Assembly (NCBI RefSeq): GCF_002115825.1
Contig: NZ_JFJZ01000001.1
Span: forward strand, 272,484-336,483
Direction: 5' to 3'
Source: Thalassospira sp. MCCC 1A01428
Lineage (GTDB): Bacteria; Pseudomonadota; Alphaproteobacteria; Rhodospirillales; Thalassospiraceae
Length of the DNA: 64,000 nt
The translations under genes and the position numbers were made by a program. Below the pieces are notes generated by a model. That model was not told the DNA's origin. It saw nothing but the letters and a program-made list of their open reading frames with translations, and ran no database searches. This document shows, piece after piece, positions 1 to 8,420 of this stretch; position 1 is the stretch's first letter, and every line of letters starts with the position of its first letter.

Positions 1-2
1 AG

Positions 3-305
3 GCTCCAAGGTTTCCCGAACTAGGGCGACGCTTTTACCTTGCCGGCCCCGCCACGATCAATCGTATAGTGGCAGAAAGACTAGAAAGCGCTGTATCGAA
101 AGGTGAATTAGATCTTGGAGGCATTGGACTTGATTCCGCCGCCTCGCTGTTCGTAAATATGGTACGTGGCGAAGCACAAATGCAGTGTTTGATGCACCCC
201 GATGCCCCAGCATCAGCCGCTCAGCGCGATCACTGGGCCAAAGATGCTGTTACCGCGTTTCTCCTCGCCTTTCAGAAGAAGTCCAAGAACAGTACTCAGC
301 CTTAA
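3..305 (+). CDS. TetR/AcrR-type regulator, C-terminal part only
   Basis: An open frame enters from the left edge and ends at 303-305, giving about 100 residues of a C-terminal ligand-binding domain. The pattern of a RRFYLAGPA segment, then a helix with a GELDL step, then a Met/Leu-rich helix, resembles the AefR-like C-terminal domain of TetR regulators. The DNA-binding N-terminus lies outside the window. A GTG at 69 could be read as a start, but the matching residues before it show that this is an interior codon. It lies next to the relaxase gene, where Tn4371-like elements often carry cargo, so it probably regulates cargo genes further left. Family assignment is by overall pattern only. Confidence 0.6.
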   Translation, partial: APRFPELGRRFYLAGPATINRIVAERLESAVSKGELDLGGIGLDSAASLFVNMVRGEAQMQCLMHPDAPASAAQRDHWAKDAVTAFLLAFQKKSKNSTQP

Positions 306-325
306 GTATTAACGTCCCAGCGGCG

Positions 326-2317
326 TCAGCTAATTGCTGGGCCGCGTGACCGCCCCAGCTTCCATGATACAAAATCACCGCGCACCACTGCTGTAAGTTG
401 CTGCCCCAATCGTTGTTCTATCACCGGCCGCCACGGCACCAAGCTGAATCCCATACCCTCATCCAGCATGGCGAAGCGTCCGCTGGCGAGCATAACACTG
501 CGCCGGTAAATACCCGTCACACGCTGCCCATCTGTCACAGGCCGATGCTCCAGGCCAGTCTCGGCTACAATGTCTTTTGCCGCTTGCGCCAACTCTCTGT
601 TTCGTAAAGTTCTCAGCAGGTTTCGGGCAAGGACGATGTGCTGCCCGCGCTTTTCGGCAAGCCCTTGTTCGACCAGAAAATCCGCGCGTTCCCGCATCGC
701 CTGTTTTGCGTCGCTGCCAAAGCCCAAGTCACTCAAGTCGTTACCACCCTTGATCAATTGCTGATCCAGCCAGGTAGCCCCGATCACACGGGCCTGCCGC
801 TCAATGGGCAGGTGGGATTTCAGTTCCACCGCCACGCCACCCAGGCGCTGCGCGTCGTACTGGCGGCCACGCTCGGGCAAGTCGCCCGGCACCTTCCAGA
901 GCCCTTCAGTCACGCGCTCGACGATACCGGCGCGGCGTAGCGCTTCCAGCCGGCGAACATGGGATGCCACAACGTCTTGCGGGTCGCGTCCCGTGTTGCC
1001 CCGACCTTGTTCGATCACCAGGTGATGGTCGGTGCGGTACAGGCCATCGTTGGCCAACGCTGCAATGTTGCGGTCGGCCGTGCGCTGCTCAACGGAGCCG
1101 CGTACTTCCACCACCGCGCCGGTGGGATAGCTCGCCAACTCATCGCGCGCATTCAGCGCAACGTAATGGGCTTTGCCGTCCACACCATCGACTACCAGAT
1201 AACCGCGATCATGCAGTTCATCCGCCAGCCCCTTGCTGGTGACACGGCCAACAATGGTACGCCCGTGTCCAGGATCGTTTTGGCCCGGCTCAAAGACGGC
1301 CAGTTCTCGTGACTGGCCACGCATGGCGCGTTGCAGGGTGCGGATGATATCGCCACGTTCGCCCAGAGCACGCAAGGTCTTCTCGGCGTCAGTGTGGATG
1401 TCCCAGGTTCCCGGCTGCACCTCGTCCGCCAGGCCCAGTTGCTGCAAGTGCTGCAAGCGGCCAATGAGTAGTTGCCTCTGGCCTTGTAGTTTTGGATCGT
1501 TAAAGCGTTTGATCTGCACCCGGTGCTCGTTGTCAGCCTCACGTTGCAGTGTGCGATCCAGGTTCGTCCACCGCCCCTGTTCCACCTCACGCCGCAAGGT
1601 CTGTTGGATCTCCAGTTCGGTGCGCCGTCCCAGCCATTCCGTCGCCAGTTCAGCGGCTCGGTGGCGGAAGCCATGGGCGATGTAGTCGCCAGCGATAATG
1701 AGGTCTTTGCCGGTGTCGTCACACCCACGTACCACCAGATGGGTGTGGGGGTTGTCGGTGTTCCAGTGATCCACTGCCACCCAATCCAGCTGCGTACCCA
1801 GGTCGGCTTCCACCCGGCTCATCAGGTGACGTGTGTAGGTGCGCAAATCATCCAACTCAACCCCATCCTCGGGCGAGAGAATAAAGCGGAAATGATGCCG
1901 GTCGCCTTGGCTACGTTCCTTGAAAGCATCGAGATCAGCTTCGTCAATCTGCGGCCCGTAGGCCCGGCCTGGCTCACCCTCACGGCCCGCACCATCGCGC
2001 TCGATATAGCGCAGGTGTTTCGCCAGCGACTGCGGGCTGGCCCAGCGTTGATTGACCAGCAAGGTTTTGATGGTGACTCGGCGAGAGAACGGCGTCAGGG
2101 ATTTTCCCGTAAATTGAGCCGCCGTATGGCCACGGCCCAAACGCGAACCGGGGCGCTGGCCGGTGTTGCCCACCGATGTCTGACCCCGTGCCGAAGATTT
2201 GCCACCACTGGTCTTCCCCGTCTGCTTGAGGACTTTGGAAACGAAACCCTGACCCTTGCCCCGGTGTTTCGGGGTGCCGGGGCGGAGTCGAAAGTCATCA
2301 TCACGCTGGTCACTCAT
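326..2317 (-). CDS. VirD2-like relaxase with DUF3363 domain
   Basis: This 663-residue protein would nick oriT and lead the transferred strand during conjugation. The relaxase histidine motif HWNTDNPHTH lies near residue 185-195, after a FRFILSPEDG strand typical of VirD2-like relaxases. The C-terminal half fits DUF3363. The N-terminus is basic and Gly/Ser-rich. The start at 2317 gives the usual MSDQRDDDFR opening; a longer frame to 2443 is open but lacks family similarity. It is the leftmost minus-strand core gene here, downstream of traF and parA. Identification is by motif and gene order. Confidence 0.9.
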   Translation of the reverse strand: MSDQRDDDFRLRPGTPKHRGKGQGFVSKVLKQTGKTSGGKSSARGQTSVGNTGQRPGSRLGRGHTAAQFTGKSLTPFSRRVTIKTLLVNQRWASPQSLAKHLRYIERDGAGREGEPGRAYGPQIDEADLDAFKERSQGDRHHFRFILSPEDGVELDDLRTYTRHLMSRVEADLGTQLDWVAVDHWNTDNPHTHLVVRGCDDTGKDLIIAGDYIAHGFRHRAAELATEWLGRRTELEIQQTLRREVEQGRWTNLDRTLQREADNEHRVQIKRFNDPKLQGQRQLLIGRLQHLQQLGLADEVQPGTWDIHTDAEKTLRALGERGDIIRTLQRAMRGQSRELAVFEPGQNDPGHGRTIVGRVTSKGLADELHDRGYLVVDGVDGKAHYVALNARDELASYPTGAVVEVRGSVEQRTADRNIAALANDGLYRTDHHLVIEQGRGNTGRDPQDVVASHVRRLEALRRAGIVERVTEGLWKVPGDLPERGRQYDAQRLGGVAVELKSHLPIERQARVIGATWLDQQLIKGGNDLSDLGFGSDAKQAMRERADFLVEQGLAEKRGQHIVLARNLLRTLRNRELAQAAKDIVAETGLEHRPVTDGQRVTGIYRRSVMLASGRFAMLDEGMGFSLVPWRPVIEQRLGQQLTAVVRGDFVSWKLGRSRGPAIS

Positions 2318-2753
2318 AACCACGCCACTAGCAAAGGGTGGCGTGCTTCGTCGTATGAAGCACGCCGGTATCTCAGAGTTGACGCAGGCTTCATACATCT
2401 CACGGCACGGCGGCAAAGCCGCATCGTGCCGCATACCCCCCACGTGCAGACTGACTTTGCGGGCCGCCAGGTGCCGCCCCCTTTTGTCTTGCCTTCCGCC
2501 TTTGCCCTTCGCTGACGCTCAGGGCGTCGGCGGCCCGGCGGCGCTGTGCTGCTGGCAGACAGCCCGCTGGGGAACACGCCAATGGCCGTAGGCCGGGCGT
2601 GTTCGAGGCAAGACGTCTGCACGTGGGAAGGCAGCGCTAAATGCGATGCTCGATACGTAGGATCGGCGCTCGCACTGCACGCGCAACGACGTGGTGACGG
2701 CCAGTGTATCGACACGCCGGATGGCACGATGAAGCGCAGTGAATCGGCGGTCA
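2318..2753. other. Intergenic region upstream of relaxase, candidate oriT
   Basis: There is no convincing gene between the relaxase start and the traF stop. On the minus strand it holds a purine-rich stretch around 2465-2520 (AAAGGCGGAAGGCAAGAC followed by a G-run) and short inverted repeats. Relaxase genes commonly sit next to their own nick site, so oriT is a reasonable guess. No nick consensus was proven. Confidence 0.3.
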
Positions 2754-3353
2754 TCATCGGCGTGTCTCCAGCCAGAGCGGATGTGCGACACCGATCACGT
2801 CGGATACATTGACCGGCCCGAAATAGCGACTGTCGAACGACGTCGGATTGGTGATGCTCAACAGGAAGAGTTCACCAGGCTGAAGCTGCCGACAGGCTGA
2901 CCAGGATGACAGCGGGCGGCCTAGCCGATCGGCTGACAATGTTTTTCCGACTGATGCACCGTCGATACGCACCTGGCCTGCGACAATGCAAACGTGCTGC
3001 GGTGCGACTGCACCCACACGTTTCAGCAATGGAATGTGGTTTGGCAGGTATCCGCGTTGCGCCGCCAAGATGGCGGCGTCTGGCGGCAAAGTGGTCAGAA
3101 CGACGCTGCCGACCTCCAGCCGAAGTGGCGACGAACCAGATTGATGTTGTAACGGATCAAGGCGGTACCAACCCACTGCCACACTGTTGGATGGGTTGTA
3201 GATCAGGCGCGGTAGTGGCTGCACAAAAGACGCCCAGGCCAGTGCGGCAAGGCCACAGGCGGACAGAACCGCCAAAACGATGCAGACGCGGTGGCGCGAG
3301 CGAAAATGCGGCGCTGTTTGAGGGGATCCTGACTCAGTGATATGGAGTGTCAT
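2754..3353 (-). CDS. traF: TraF-like S26 family conjugal signal peptidase
   Basis: This is a 199-residue membrane protease of the signal peptidase I clan, like IncP TraF, which matures and cyclises the conjugative pilin. There is one N-terminal membrane segment (residues about 20-45). The serine motif NPSNSVAVGWYRL follows, with the catalytic Ser in SNS. The lysine box is LLKRVGAV, and SFDSRYFGPV lies near the C-terminus. The ATG at 3353 overlaps the stop of the upstream DUF2840 gene by four bases (ATGA), which implies translational coupling. Confidence 0.88.
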   Translation of the reverse strand: MTLHITESGSPQTAPHFRSRHRVCIVLAVLSACGLAALAWASFVQPLPRLIYNPSNSVAVGWYRLDPLQHQSGSSPLRLEVGSVVLTTLPPDAAILAAQRGYLPNHIPLLKRVGAVAPQHVCIVAGQVRIDGASVGKTLSADRLGRPLSSWSACRQLQPGELFLLSITNPTSFDSRYFGPVNVSDVIGVAHPLWLETRR

Positions 3354-3883
3354 GACAATGTCCTCCCGGCCAGCCAAGCGGCATGCCGCTCGGTGGTATA
3401 TTCGGGCAACGGAAAACCCGCAGCGAGTCGGTTGGCTAGCGTACGCCAGTACGCAGGCGACACTGTTACCGGTGCAATCCCCAAGGCTTCAATAGCGTCG
3501 ATGCATGCCAGCACGGTGCGCACAGCATGGTCGCCTTCAGTGTGCAGCAGCAGGCGCGCGCCGGGCTGCACGCCGGGGATGCGCTGCATGACATCCCGTG
3601 GCAGACCAGCCTGCATTACCATCAGTTGCCAACGCACCGTGCCGTAGTCGTTCGCCTGCCAGCGAATGCGGCAGACTATGGCACCCAGCGGGAACACCGC
3701 CACGCGTCGCCAGCGGTCGAACCGAACGACGCGCACGGGTTCACCGAAGCGTAGGTAAAGCTTGAAGCGGGATTCGAAATAGGCCAGCAAGACGCGCGTC
3801 AACGGTGCGCCATCGTTCTGACCGGAGAACGTGGCAAGCGGTGGCGGCAATGCTGTCGTCGTCGCCGAAGACTGTGTGTTCAT
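3350..3883 (-). CDS. DUF2840 family protein
   Basis: A 177-residue protein of unknown function matching DUF2840. It is found almost only between traF and parA in ICEs of this kind. It is soluble and rich in Arg and aromatics (RFKLYLRFGEPVRVVRFDRW near the middle). The start at 3883 overlaps the upstream RHH gene stop by four bases. The tight overlaps RHH-DUF2840-traF suggest one operon with parA and a role in maintenance or transfer. Confidence 0.8.
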   Translation of the reverse strand: MNTQSSATTTALPPPLATFSGQNDGAPLTRVLLAYFESRFKLYLRFGEPVRVVRFDRWRRVAVFPLGAIVCRIRWQANDYGTVRWQLMVMQAGLPRDVMQRIPGVQPGARLLLHTEGDHAVRTVLACIDAIEALGIAPVTVSPAYWRTLANRLAAGFPLPEYTTERHAAWLAGRTLS

Positions 3884-4131
3884 GATGGATTCTCCGGGAA
3901 CTCGCGTTCCAGCAACGCGCGCAGCAACTCGGCCACGGTCACGCCCTGCGTGAAGGCCAACACTTTGATGCGTGCCCGCATGGCGGGTGTGATGTCGAGG
4001 GTCAATCGGGCGGTGTAGAGGTCGCCTTTGTTGACAGCATCGGCGTCGCCCTGGCGAATCCATGCCTCCGCCTGTGGATTGGCGGGCGGACGCGCACCGA
4101 TGCCGATGCGTTTGCTGTGTGTCTTGCTCAT
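3880..4131 (-). CDS. Small RHH-type partition-associated protein
   Basis: An 83-residue protein. The strand YTARLTLDI followed by two helices (TPAMRARIKVLAF and VAELLRALLEREF) fits a ribbon-helix-helix fold, as in small ParB/CopG-like centromere-binding partners of ParA. The N-terminus is short and basic. The start at 4131 overlaps the parA stop by four bases. It probably binds DNA with ParA or regulates the operon. The fold is read from sequence pattern, not from a search. Confidence 0.7.
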   Translation of the reverse strand: MSKTHSKRIGIGARPPANPQAEAWIRQGDADAVNKGDLYTARLTLDITPAMRARIKVLAFTQGVTVAELLRALLEREFPENPS

Positions 4132-4766
4132 AACGGCCACCGCAACAGTTCATCCACCAACGCCGTGATTTCACGAGCAGCGAGGCTGTCTGATGCTATT
4201 TCACGTGCCAGGCGACCAGCGGCCACGCTATCGGCAAAGACGATGCGCTGGCGTACCTCGGCGCGCAGTGCGGGCAGCGGTTGTTCCACGAGGGCCTGAC
4301 GGGCTTCACGCCCGATCACGGTGGTACTGACCCGCCGGTTGATGGCGAACGCCGCCATGAGCTGCGGGCGGAACACCTGGGCCTCGCGAACCAGCGCCAC
4401 CATCTCGGCACTGGCCCACAGGTCGTAGGGACTGGGCTGCACCGGGATCAGTACACGTTCAGCGGCCAACAGTGCGGAGCGCGCCAGAGCGGCGATCCTG
4501 GGTGGCCCGTCGATGATGACGTGATCAGCGCGCCGAGCGAGTTCGGGGGCTTCCTGGTGCAGGGTTTCGCGGGCGAGCCCGACGACACTGAACAGCCGGG
4601 GCAAGCCTTGTTGGCTTCGGCGCTGCGTCCAGTCCAGCGACGAGCCCTGCGGGTCGGCATCCAGCAAGATGACGTTCTGACCACGTAGTGCGAGTTCGCC
4701 GGCAATGTGAGTGGCCAGCGTGGTCTTGCCCACGCCGCCTTTTTGATTGAGCAACGCGACAATCAT
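4128..4766 (-). CDS. parA: ParA family partition ATPase
   Basis: A 212-residue ParA/MinD-type ATPase. The deviant Walker A motif KGGVGKTTLA sits at residues about 9-18, LLDADPQGSS follows at about 35-44, and VIIDGPP is the Walker B region. It would segregate or stabilise the excised circular element. The ATG at 4766 places the KGGVGKT motif at the usual distance from the N-terminus. It is the first gene of the parA-RHH-DUF2840-traF-relaxase run and lies beside the predicted origin. Confidence 0.93.
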   Translation of the reverse strand: MIVALLNQKGGVGKTTLATHIAGELALRGQNVILLDADPQGSSLDWTQRRSQQGLPRLFSVVGLARETLHQEAPELARRADHVIIDGPPRIAALARSALLAAERVLIPVQPSPYDLWASAEMVALVREAQVFRPQLMAAFAINRRVSTTVIGREARQALVEQPLPALRAEVRQRIVFADSVAAGRLAREIASDSLAAREITALVDELLRWPL

Positions 4767-4838
4767 GGCATCACCCTCCCTGTCGGAAAGCGACCCCATG
4801 AACGGCCTAGAAAACGCATTGGCTGTTGCGGGCTGGCG

Positions 4839-4915
4839 GTTATCCACCGCCGTAATAGCTGTATATTATTATTGGTTAGATAAGATTTTAAGTTAGATAT
4901 TAAGTTAAGAGCCGG
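4839..4915. other. AT-rich stretch with DnaA-like box (part of predicted oriV)
   Basis: A DnaA-like box TTATCCACC (4840-4848, one mismatch to the usual TTATCCACA) is followed by a strongly AT-rich run. That run contains two direct copies of TTAAGTTA at 4888-4895 and 4900-4907, twelve bases apart. This is the composition of a DNA unwinding element. It stands next to iterons and repA. Confidence 0.5.
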
Positions 4916-4953
4916 AAAAAACCTTCCTGTTCTTGGGCTTACCTGCGATTTGC

Positions 4954-5016
4954 GCGCCTGATAGCACGATACCGGTGCGCCTGATAGCACGAGTCTCCGC
5001 GCGCCCGATAGCACGA
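4954..5016. repeat. Three iterons of a predicted replication origin
   Basis: Three direct 16-bp repeats GCGCCTGATAGCACGA lie at 4954-4969, 4977-4992 and 5001-5016. The third has one change (CCGATAG). Start-to-start spacing is 23 and 24 bp, about two helical turns, as in RepA-binding iterons. They lie immediately 3' of repA and beside the AT-rich stretch. Together they look like an oriV used by the excised ICE. Confidence 0.7.
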
Positions 5017-5052
5017 GCCCATTCACAGCTTGTTCTACCGCTATCCTCTGAC

Positions 5053-5925
5053 TTATCCCCGTGCCGTTTGCGGCACGGGCCGAAAGAAAAGCATCTCCGG
5101 TTCGCCGGGCCAACGTGCGATGGACAACTCGTAACCGGGCAGTGACTGCTTCACCACCAGCCTGCGCAGATCGCGGGCAAAATCGCGCGGCTGCGCCAGA
5201 CTGCCGGACTTGCGATACAGGTAAGGGAAATCGAACTGCCAACCGTTTGCCTGCCGACCGCCATGCTTGCGCACCAACCGGTACAGCCAGCGCTCGATGC
5301 CGCCGGTGAGCCGGAAATACGTAGGGTCTATAGTGAGCACCAAGGCAGCATCCACGACACCCGCGTAGAACCAGTCCGGCAGGATCAGCTCGATGCCCAG
5401 CGGCTTGCCGTTGGCATCGGCCAGTTCTTTCCACTCGTTGATCCAGGAAAATCGGTGCAGGCGCCGCCCGGTGCTCTCGCGGATGGAGGTGGCCACCGTG
5501 GTCGATTGCAGCCGGTCGAGCGCGGCCTTGAGGCGCTGGTAGTCGCGCAATGAGGTACCGCGCCGGATAAAACGCAGGATCTCGTAGGGCGTGGCCTGCA
5601 TCCGGCGTGACGGCTGGATGCCCGCATCGCGGGCTTCCACGATCTGGCTGGCGGCCCAGATCAGAATGTCGGCGTCCCAAATGGTGGCGATGCCGTGTTC
5701 CTGGGTGCCTTCGACGCGCAGGGTGATATTGCCACTGCGAAAGTCGATCGGCGCGATACGGCGCGACTTGGCCAATGAGAAGAACGGATAGGCCATCAGG
5801 TCCTGGGCATCGCGCGGCGCCATGTCCTCGCCCGGCAGTGCGCGGAACAGATCGAGCTGTTCCCGCTGCGCTGGCTGCTGCCGCGACGGCAGCGATGAGT
5901 TGGGCATGACGATGGCCACCGACAC
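5053..5925 (-). CDS. repA: Replication initiator protein A (RepA)
   Basis: A 290-residue initiator of the RPA family (PF10134 type), common on broad-host plasmids and in Tn4371-like ICEs. It carries LRVEGTQEHGIATIWDADIL, then a PYEILRFIRRGTS helix, and a C-terminal winged-helix-like region with WLYRLVRKHGG. It would bind the three iterons next to its 3' end. The start at 5925 is the longest; an internal Met at 5907 is possible. Replication of an excised ICE stabilises it before transfer. Confidence 0.88.
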   Translation of the reverse strand: MSVAIVMPNSSLPSRQQPAQREQLDLFRALPGEDMAPRDAQDLMAYPFFSLAKSRRIAPIDFRSGNITLRVEGTQEHGIATIWDADILIWAASQIVEARDAGIQPSRRMQATPYEILRFIRRGTSLRDYQRLKAALDRLQSTTVATSIRESTGRRLHRFSWINEWKELADANGKPLGIELILPDWFYAGVVDAALVLTIDPTYFRLTGGIERWLYRLVRKHGGRQANGWQFDFPYLYRKSGSLAQPRDFARDLRRLVVKQSLPGYELSIARWPGEPEMLFFRPVPQTARG

Positions 5926-5933
5926 ACTGCCGA

Positions 5934-6218
5934 TCAGCGGCCATCACGGTAGTCACCCGCGTGGCGTTCGGCGTATTCGGGATCGGACGTGGCCTCATAA
6001 CTGCGCGCGTCGGCCCAGGCATCGAGATCAGCCACGGCGTACATGACGCGACGGCCGAACTTGCGAAACTTGGGGCCACCGCCAATCACGCGCTGTTTTT
6101 CCAGTGTGCGCGGCGACAAGCGCAGATACTCGGCGGCTTCGTCATTGGTCAGGTAGCGTTGGGGCTGCGCGGGCGCATCAGTTGCGGCAGCAGCGGGCCG
6201 CGAGGGATTGGGTCGCAT
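5934..6218 (-). CDS. AlpA/MerR-type helix-turn-helix protein
   Basis: A 94-residue protein with a central excisionase-type HTH: YLTNDEAAEYLRLSPRTLEK, then GGGPKFRKFGRRVMY and a helix ending in DLDAWADAR. Proteins of this kind act as excisionases or small regulators in mobile elements. The ATG at 6218 has a good ribosome site (GGAGGTG) just upstream. It is eight bases before repA and probably co-transcribed with it. Confidence 0.85.
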   Translation of the reverse strand: MRPNPSRPAAAATDAPAQPQRYLTNDEAAEYLRLSPRTLEKQRVIGGGPKFRKFGRRVMYAVADLDAWADARSYEATSDPEYAERHAGDYRDGR

Positions 6219-6301
6219 GGTGGGCACCTCCATCGGTTGTAAACGTCCAGCCACACCGCGTGACCGGATGGAGGCAGTCTCAGATAAGGCAGGACGTTTG
6301 C

Positions 6302-7099
6302 TCAGGGACGTTTTACAGACACCGCCGCGCGTCCCCCCTGCTCAGCAGGTGGAAGTTGTGCCAGGTGGCGATAGCCGCTCTGCATCAACCTATTGCCCCG
6401 GCGAACCAGACGGCGCACGCGGGCACGCAAGGCGCTGTCGGCGTGCCAGTCGGCCGCGACTGCATCAGTACCGAACAGCCCTTCGGCCACTTCGCGCAAG
6501 GACGCACCCGCCAGGGTCGCGTCGAGCGCCTGCAAGGTATGCAGTTCCAATAAGCTCGTGAGAGAGGGCCGTGGTCGAGTCACTGCCACAAGAGACGTGC
6601 CGGTGGCAGTGGCCAACTGCTTCAGGGAAGCCGACAGCGCCTGACAATGTGCCTGGGAGGCGTCGCTGGCCCGCACGGCATATGCGTAGGCCATGCCATC
6701 GGCCAGATCTGGTGCCAACGCGAAGCGCAGGCAGCCACCCGCCCAGCGGCTTACCAACAACAGACGCTGGCCATCATGGATCAGGTGTTTGTGGCCAGGA
6801 AGCTGCCACAACGCGAAGGCCACCGCCTCGGGCGGTGGGTCGGTATCCGGATAGAGTTGCAGCACGGCATCATGATCGGGAAACCAAGCGGGGTGCGCGT
6901 CGCGCGCATCCAGGGTCGGGTTTTCCAGCAGGCGCAGCCCCCAGCGTTGTGCCGCATCAGATCGACGGCAACGGCGCCAGTCCCGGCGGTAATCCGGGTG
7001 GCGGCGCAGATACTCCCAGGCCAGCGCCTGGCCATCCAGGTGCAGGACGTAGAGATAGGCCGCCGTCGGATACCAGGACGGGGCGCAGGAATCAGCCAT
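6302..7099 (-). CDS. DUF2285 family putative regulator
   Basis: A 265-residue protein. The N-terminal part (YLRRHPDYRRDW near residues 29-40) and the C-terminal DUF2285 region (LREVAEGLFG, then VRRLVRRGNRLMQSGYR) are typical of proteins at this position in Tn4371-like ICEs. The C-terminus looks like a winged-helix or HTH unit, so DNA binding is likely. No function has been proven for the family. Confidence 0.8.
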   Translation of the reverse strand: MADSCAPSWYPTAAYLYVLHLDGQALAWEYLRRHPDYRRDWRRCRRSDAAQRWGLRLLENPTLDARDAHPAWFPDHDAVLQLYPDTDPPPEAVAFALWQLPGHKHLIHDGQRLLLVSRWAGGCLRFALAPDLADGMAYAYAVRASDASQAHCQALSASLKQLATATGTSLVAVTRPRPSLTSLLELHTLQALDATLAGASLREVAEGLFGTDAVAADWHADSALRARVRRLVRRGNRLMQSGYRHLAQLPPAEQGGRAAVSVKRP

Positions 7100-7420
7100 G
7101 GCGCAACCTCCCTCGGCTTGAGGAACGTCGCCACGGTGGAAAATTGCACTATGAAGCCATCATCGCAACATCATGGGTGAAACGGTATATTGTCAGCGTC
7201 AAGACCGATTGGCTCCGGTGCGTTGCGGGTTTCGTCCGAATGCGACGACGGCTCGCCCCAAAATGGCGTGCCGTATTGGCCAGCCTGCCAAAAGCCGCGC
7301 CGTGCATCATGACTGTTTCGGGCAGCTATGCACTGCGTCGGTGCAAGGTTGCTTATCCAGACCCTGTCGGTCTGAGGTCAGACCTAAAAAGACACAGTGG
7401 GCCGCCACTGACGTGGCGGT
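7100..7420. other. Intergenic region with a perfect inverted repeat
   Basis: No supported gene. The clearest element is the inverted repeat GGTCTGA-GG-TCAGACC at 7369-7384, a 16-bp site of operator type. It has no T-run on the proper side for a terminator on either strand. The rest shows nothing distinctive. Confidence 0.4.
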
Positions 7421-7750
7421 TCAGTCGGTCATTGACCCATTTTCCTCGGCCAGCCGCAGGTATTCCGATAGTCGCCGCACCGGCTGAAAGTAGCGATCAC
7501 GCATCACAGGCTGTCCCTGCGGCCCGACGATGGACGCCAGATCGGACAATTTCACCATCCCCAACTCAGGCATACCGATTCCCAGGTCGATCAGGCCGTG
7601 GGCGGTGTCGCCATCGGCAGGGTCGAGCGAGGCCAGCAGCCAGGTGGCGTGCGCATCCGGGGTGAATAAGCGCACAACGGGCACCGGGTCGGCCTCCTGA
7701 TTGTTGGCAAGCAGTTGCGCACGCTCCGCATCAGTGACGAGTGCAGTCAT
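7421..7750 (-). CDS. DUF2958 family protein
   Basis: A 109-residue soluble protein matching DUF2958. It has the usual N-terminus with LVTDAERAQLLAN and the conserved segment VVRLFTPDAHATWLLASLDP, then a DLGIGMPELG turn. The family is found on plasmids and ICEs and has no known activity. It stands alone between two regulatory-looking intergenic regions. Confidence 0.85.
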   Translation of the reverse strand: MTALVTDAERAQLLANNQEADPVPVVRLFTPDAHATWLLASLDPADGDTAHGLIDLGIGMPELGMVKLSDLASIVGPQGQPVMRDRYFQPVRRLSEYLRLAEENGSMTD

Positions 7751-7983
7751 GGCCGCCCACCCACCACAAAGGCACTGAACCGCAGAACCGCATCAGCGTT
7801 TGTGTACAAACACACGCAAGCGCACTCCCTCAATTCCACGAAAACGTAGAAGTGTGAAAGCGCATTGGCGTCTATCAGCAAAGGCACGAATACGGCTCTC
7901 CGGATGGCACATGATCCGCAAAAGCGGATTTCCGTAAAGGCACGAAAACACAGAGTAATACCAAATGAACACTATAGATTGTA

Positions 7984-7995
7984 GCCCTATAGGGC
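7984..7995. promoter_or_regulatory. Palindromic operator-like site before the XRE gene
   Basis: GCCCTATAGGGC is a perfect 12-bp palindrome 41 bases before the XRE start at 8036. A second CTATAG lies a few bases upstream. XRE regulators usually bind short dyads in their own promoter, so autoregulation is plausible. Confidence 0.4.
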
Positions 7996-8035
7996 GCAAT
8001 AGGCTGTCATCTTGGTTTTTGAGGGGAAACCATTG

Positions 8036-8323
8036 GTGGCAGAACAGTACTCATTGGCGAAGGCATTGAAGGCCGTCAGAAAGGCGCGTGGCTTGAGCCA
8101 GGAAGCCTTCTCTGATGTGTCCAGCCGTACCTACCTGAGTACCCTGGAGCGCGATCTGAAAAGCCCGACCCTCAGCAAGCTGGCTGAGCTGTGTGAGGTG
8201 ATGGAAGTTCACCCCTTGACGCTACTGACGCTGGCCTACAGCGGTGACAGTGAAAATCAGGCCGACGAGTTGTTGGCGCTGGTTCGCCAAGAGTTGGAAG
8301 AGATTACTAAAAACGACCTTTAA
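8036..8323 (+). CDS. XRE family helix-turn-helix regulator
   Basis: About 95 residues with a classical HTH_3 domain: LAKALKAVRKARGLSQEAF, then the recognition helix region SSRTYLSTLERDLKSPTLSKLAEL. The frame is open from 8012. A ribosome site GAGGGG at 8021-8026 favours the GTG at 8036 or the TTG at 8033. It points the same way as the SIR2-HerA operon, 97 bases upstream of it, and probably controls it in the way of restriction-controller proteins. The pairing with defence cargo is an inference from position. Confidence 0.85.
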   Translation: MAEQYSLAKALKAVRKARGLSQEAFSDVSSRTYLSTLERDLKSPTLSKLAELCEVMEVHPLTLLTLAYSGDSENQADELLALVRQELEEITKNDL

Positions 8324-8420
8324 GTAATTGAGGTGAGCTATCTACTGTTGCAAAGAGCGGAAAAACTTCAACCTATTTTGACTGTCACGCACAAGTTATT
8401 GACTTCCAACATCTTGCAGG

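Noticed and set aside
1523..2515. 330-codon open frame on the plus strand opposite the relaxase
   Set aside because: It lies wholly over the relaxase gene, has no ribosome site or recognisable motif, and its composition is that of a shadow frame in GC-rich DNA.
4763..6085. 440-codon minus-strand open frame over repA
   Set aside because: repA motifs are in another frame of the same strand. This frame also crosses the iterons and AT-rich origin.
7369..7384. Dyad read as a terminator
   Set aside because: The T-run is on the wrong side for both strands, so it is kept only as an operator-like site.
7793..7999. 68-codon frame before the XRE gene
   Set aside because: No ribosome site, Cys/Arg-rich random composition, and it covers the operator-like palindrome.
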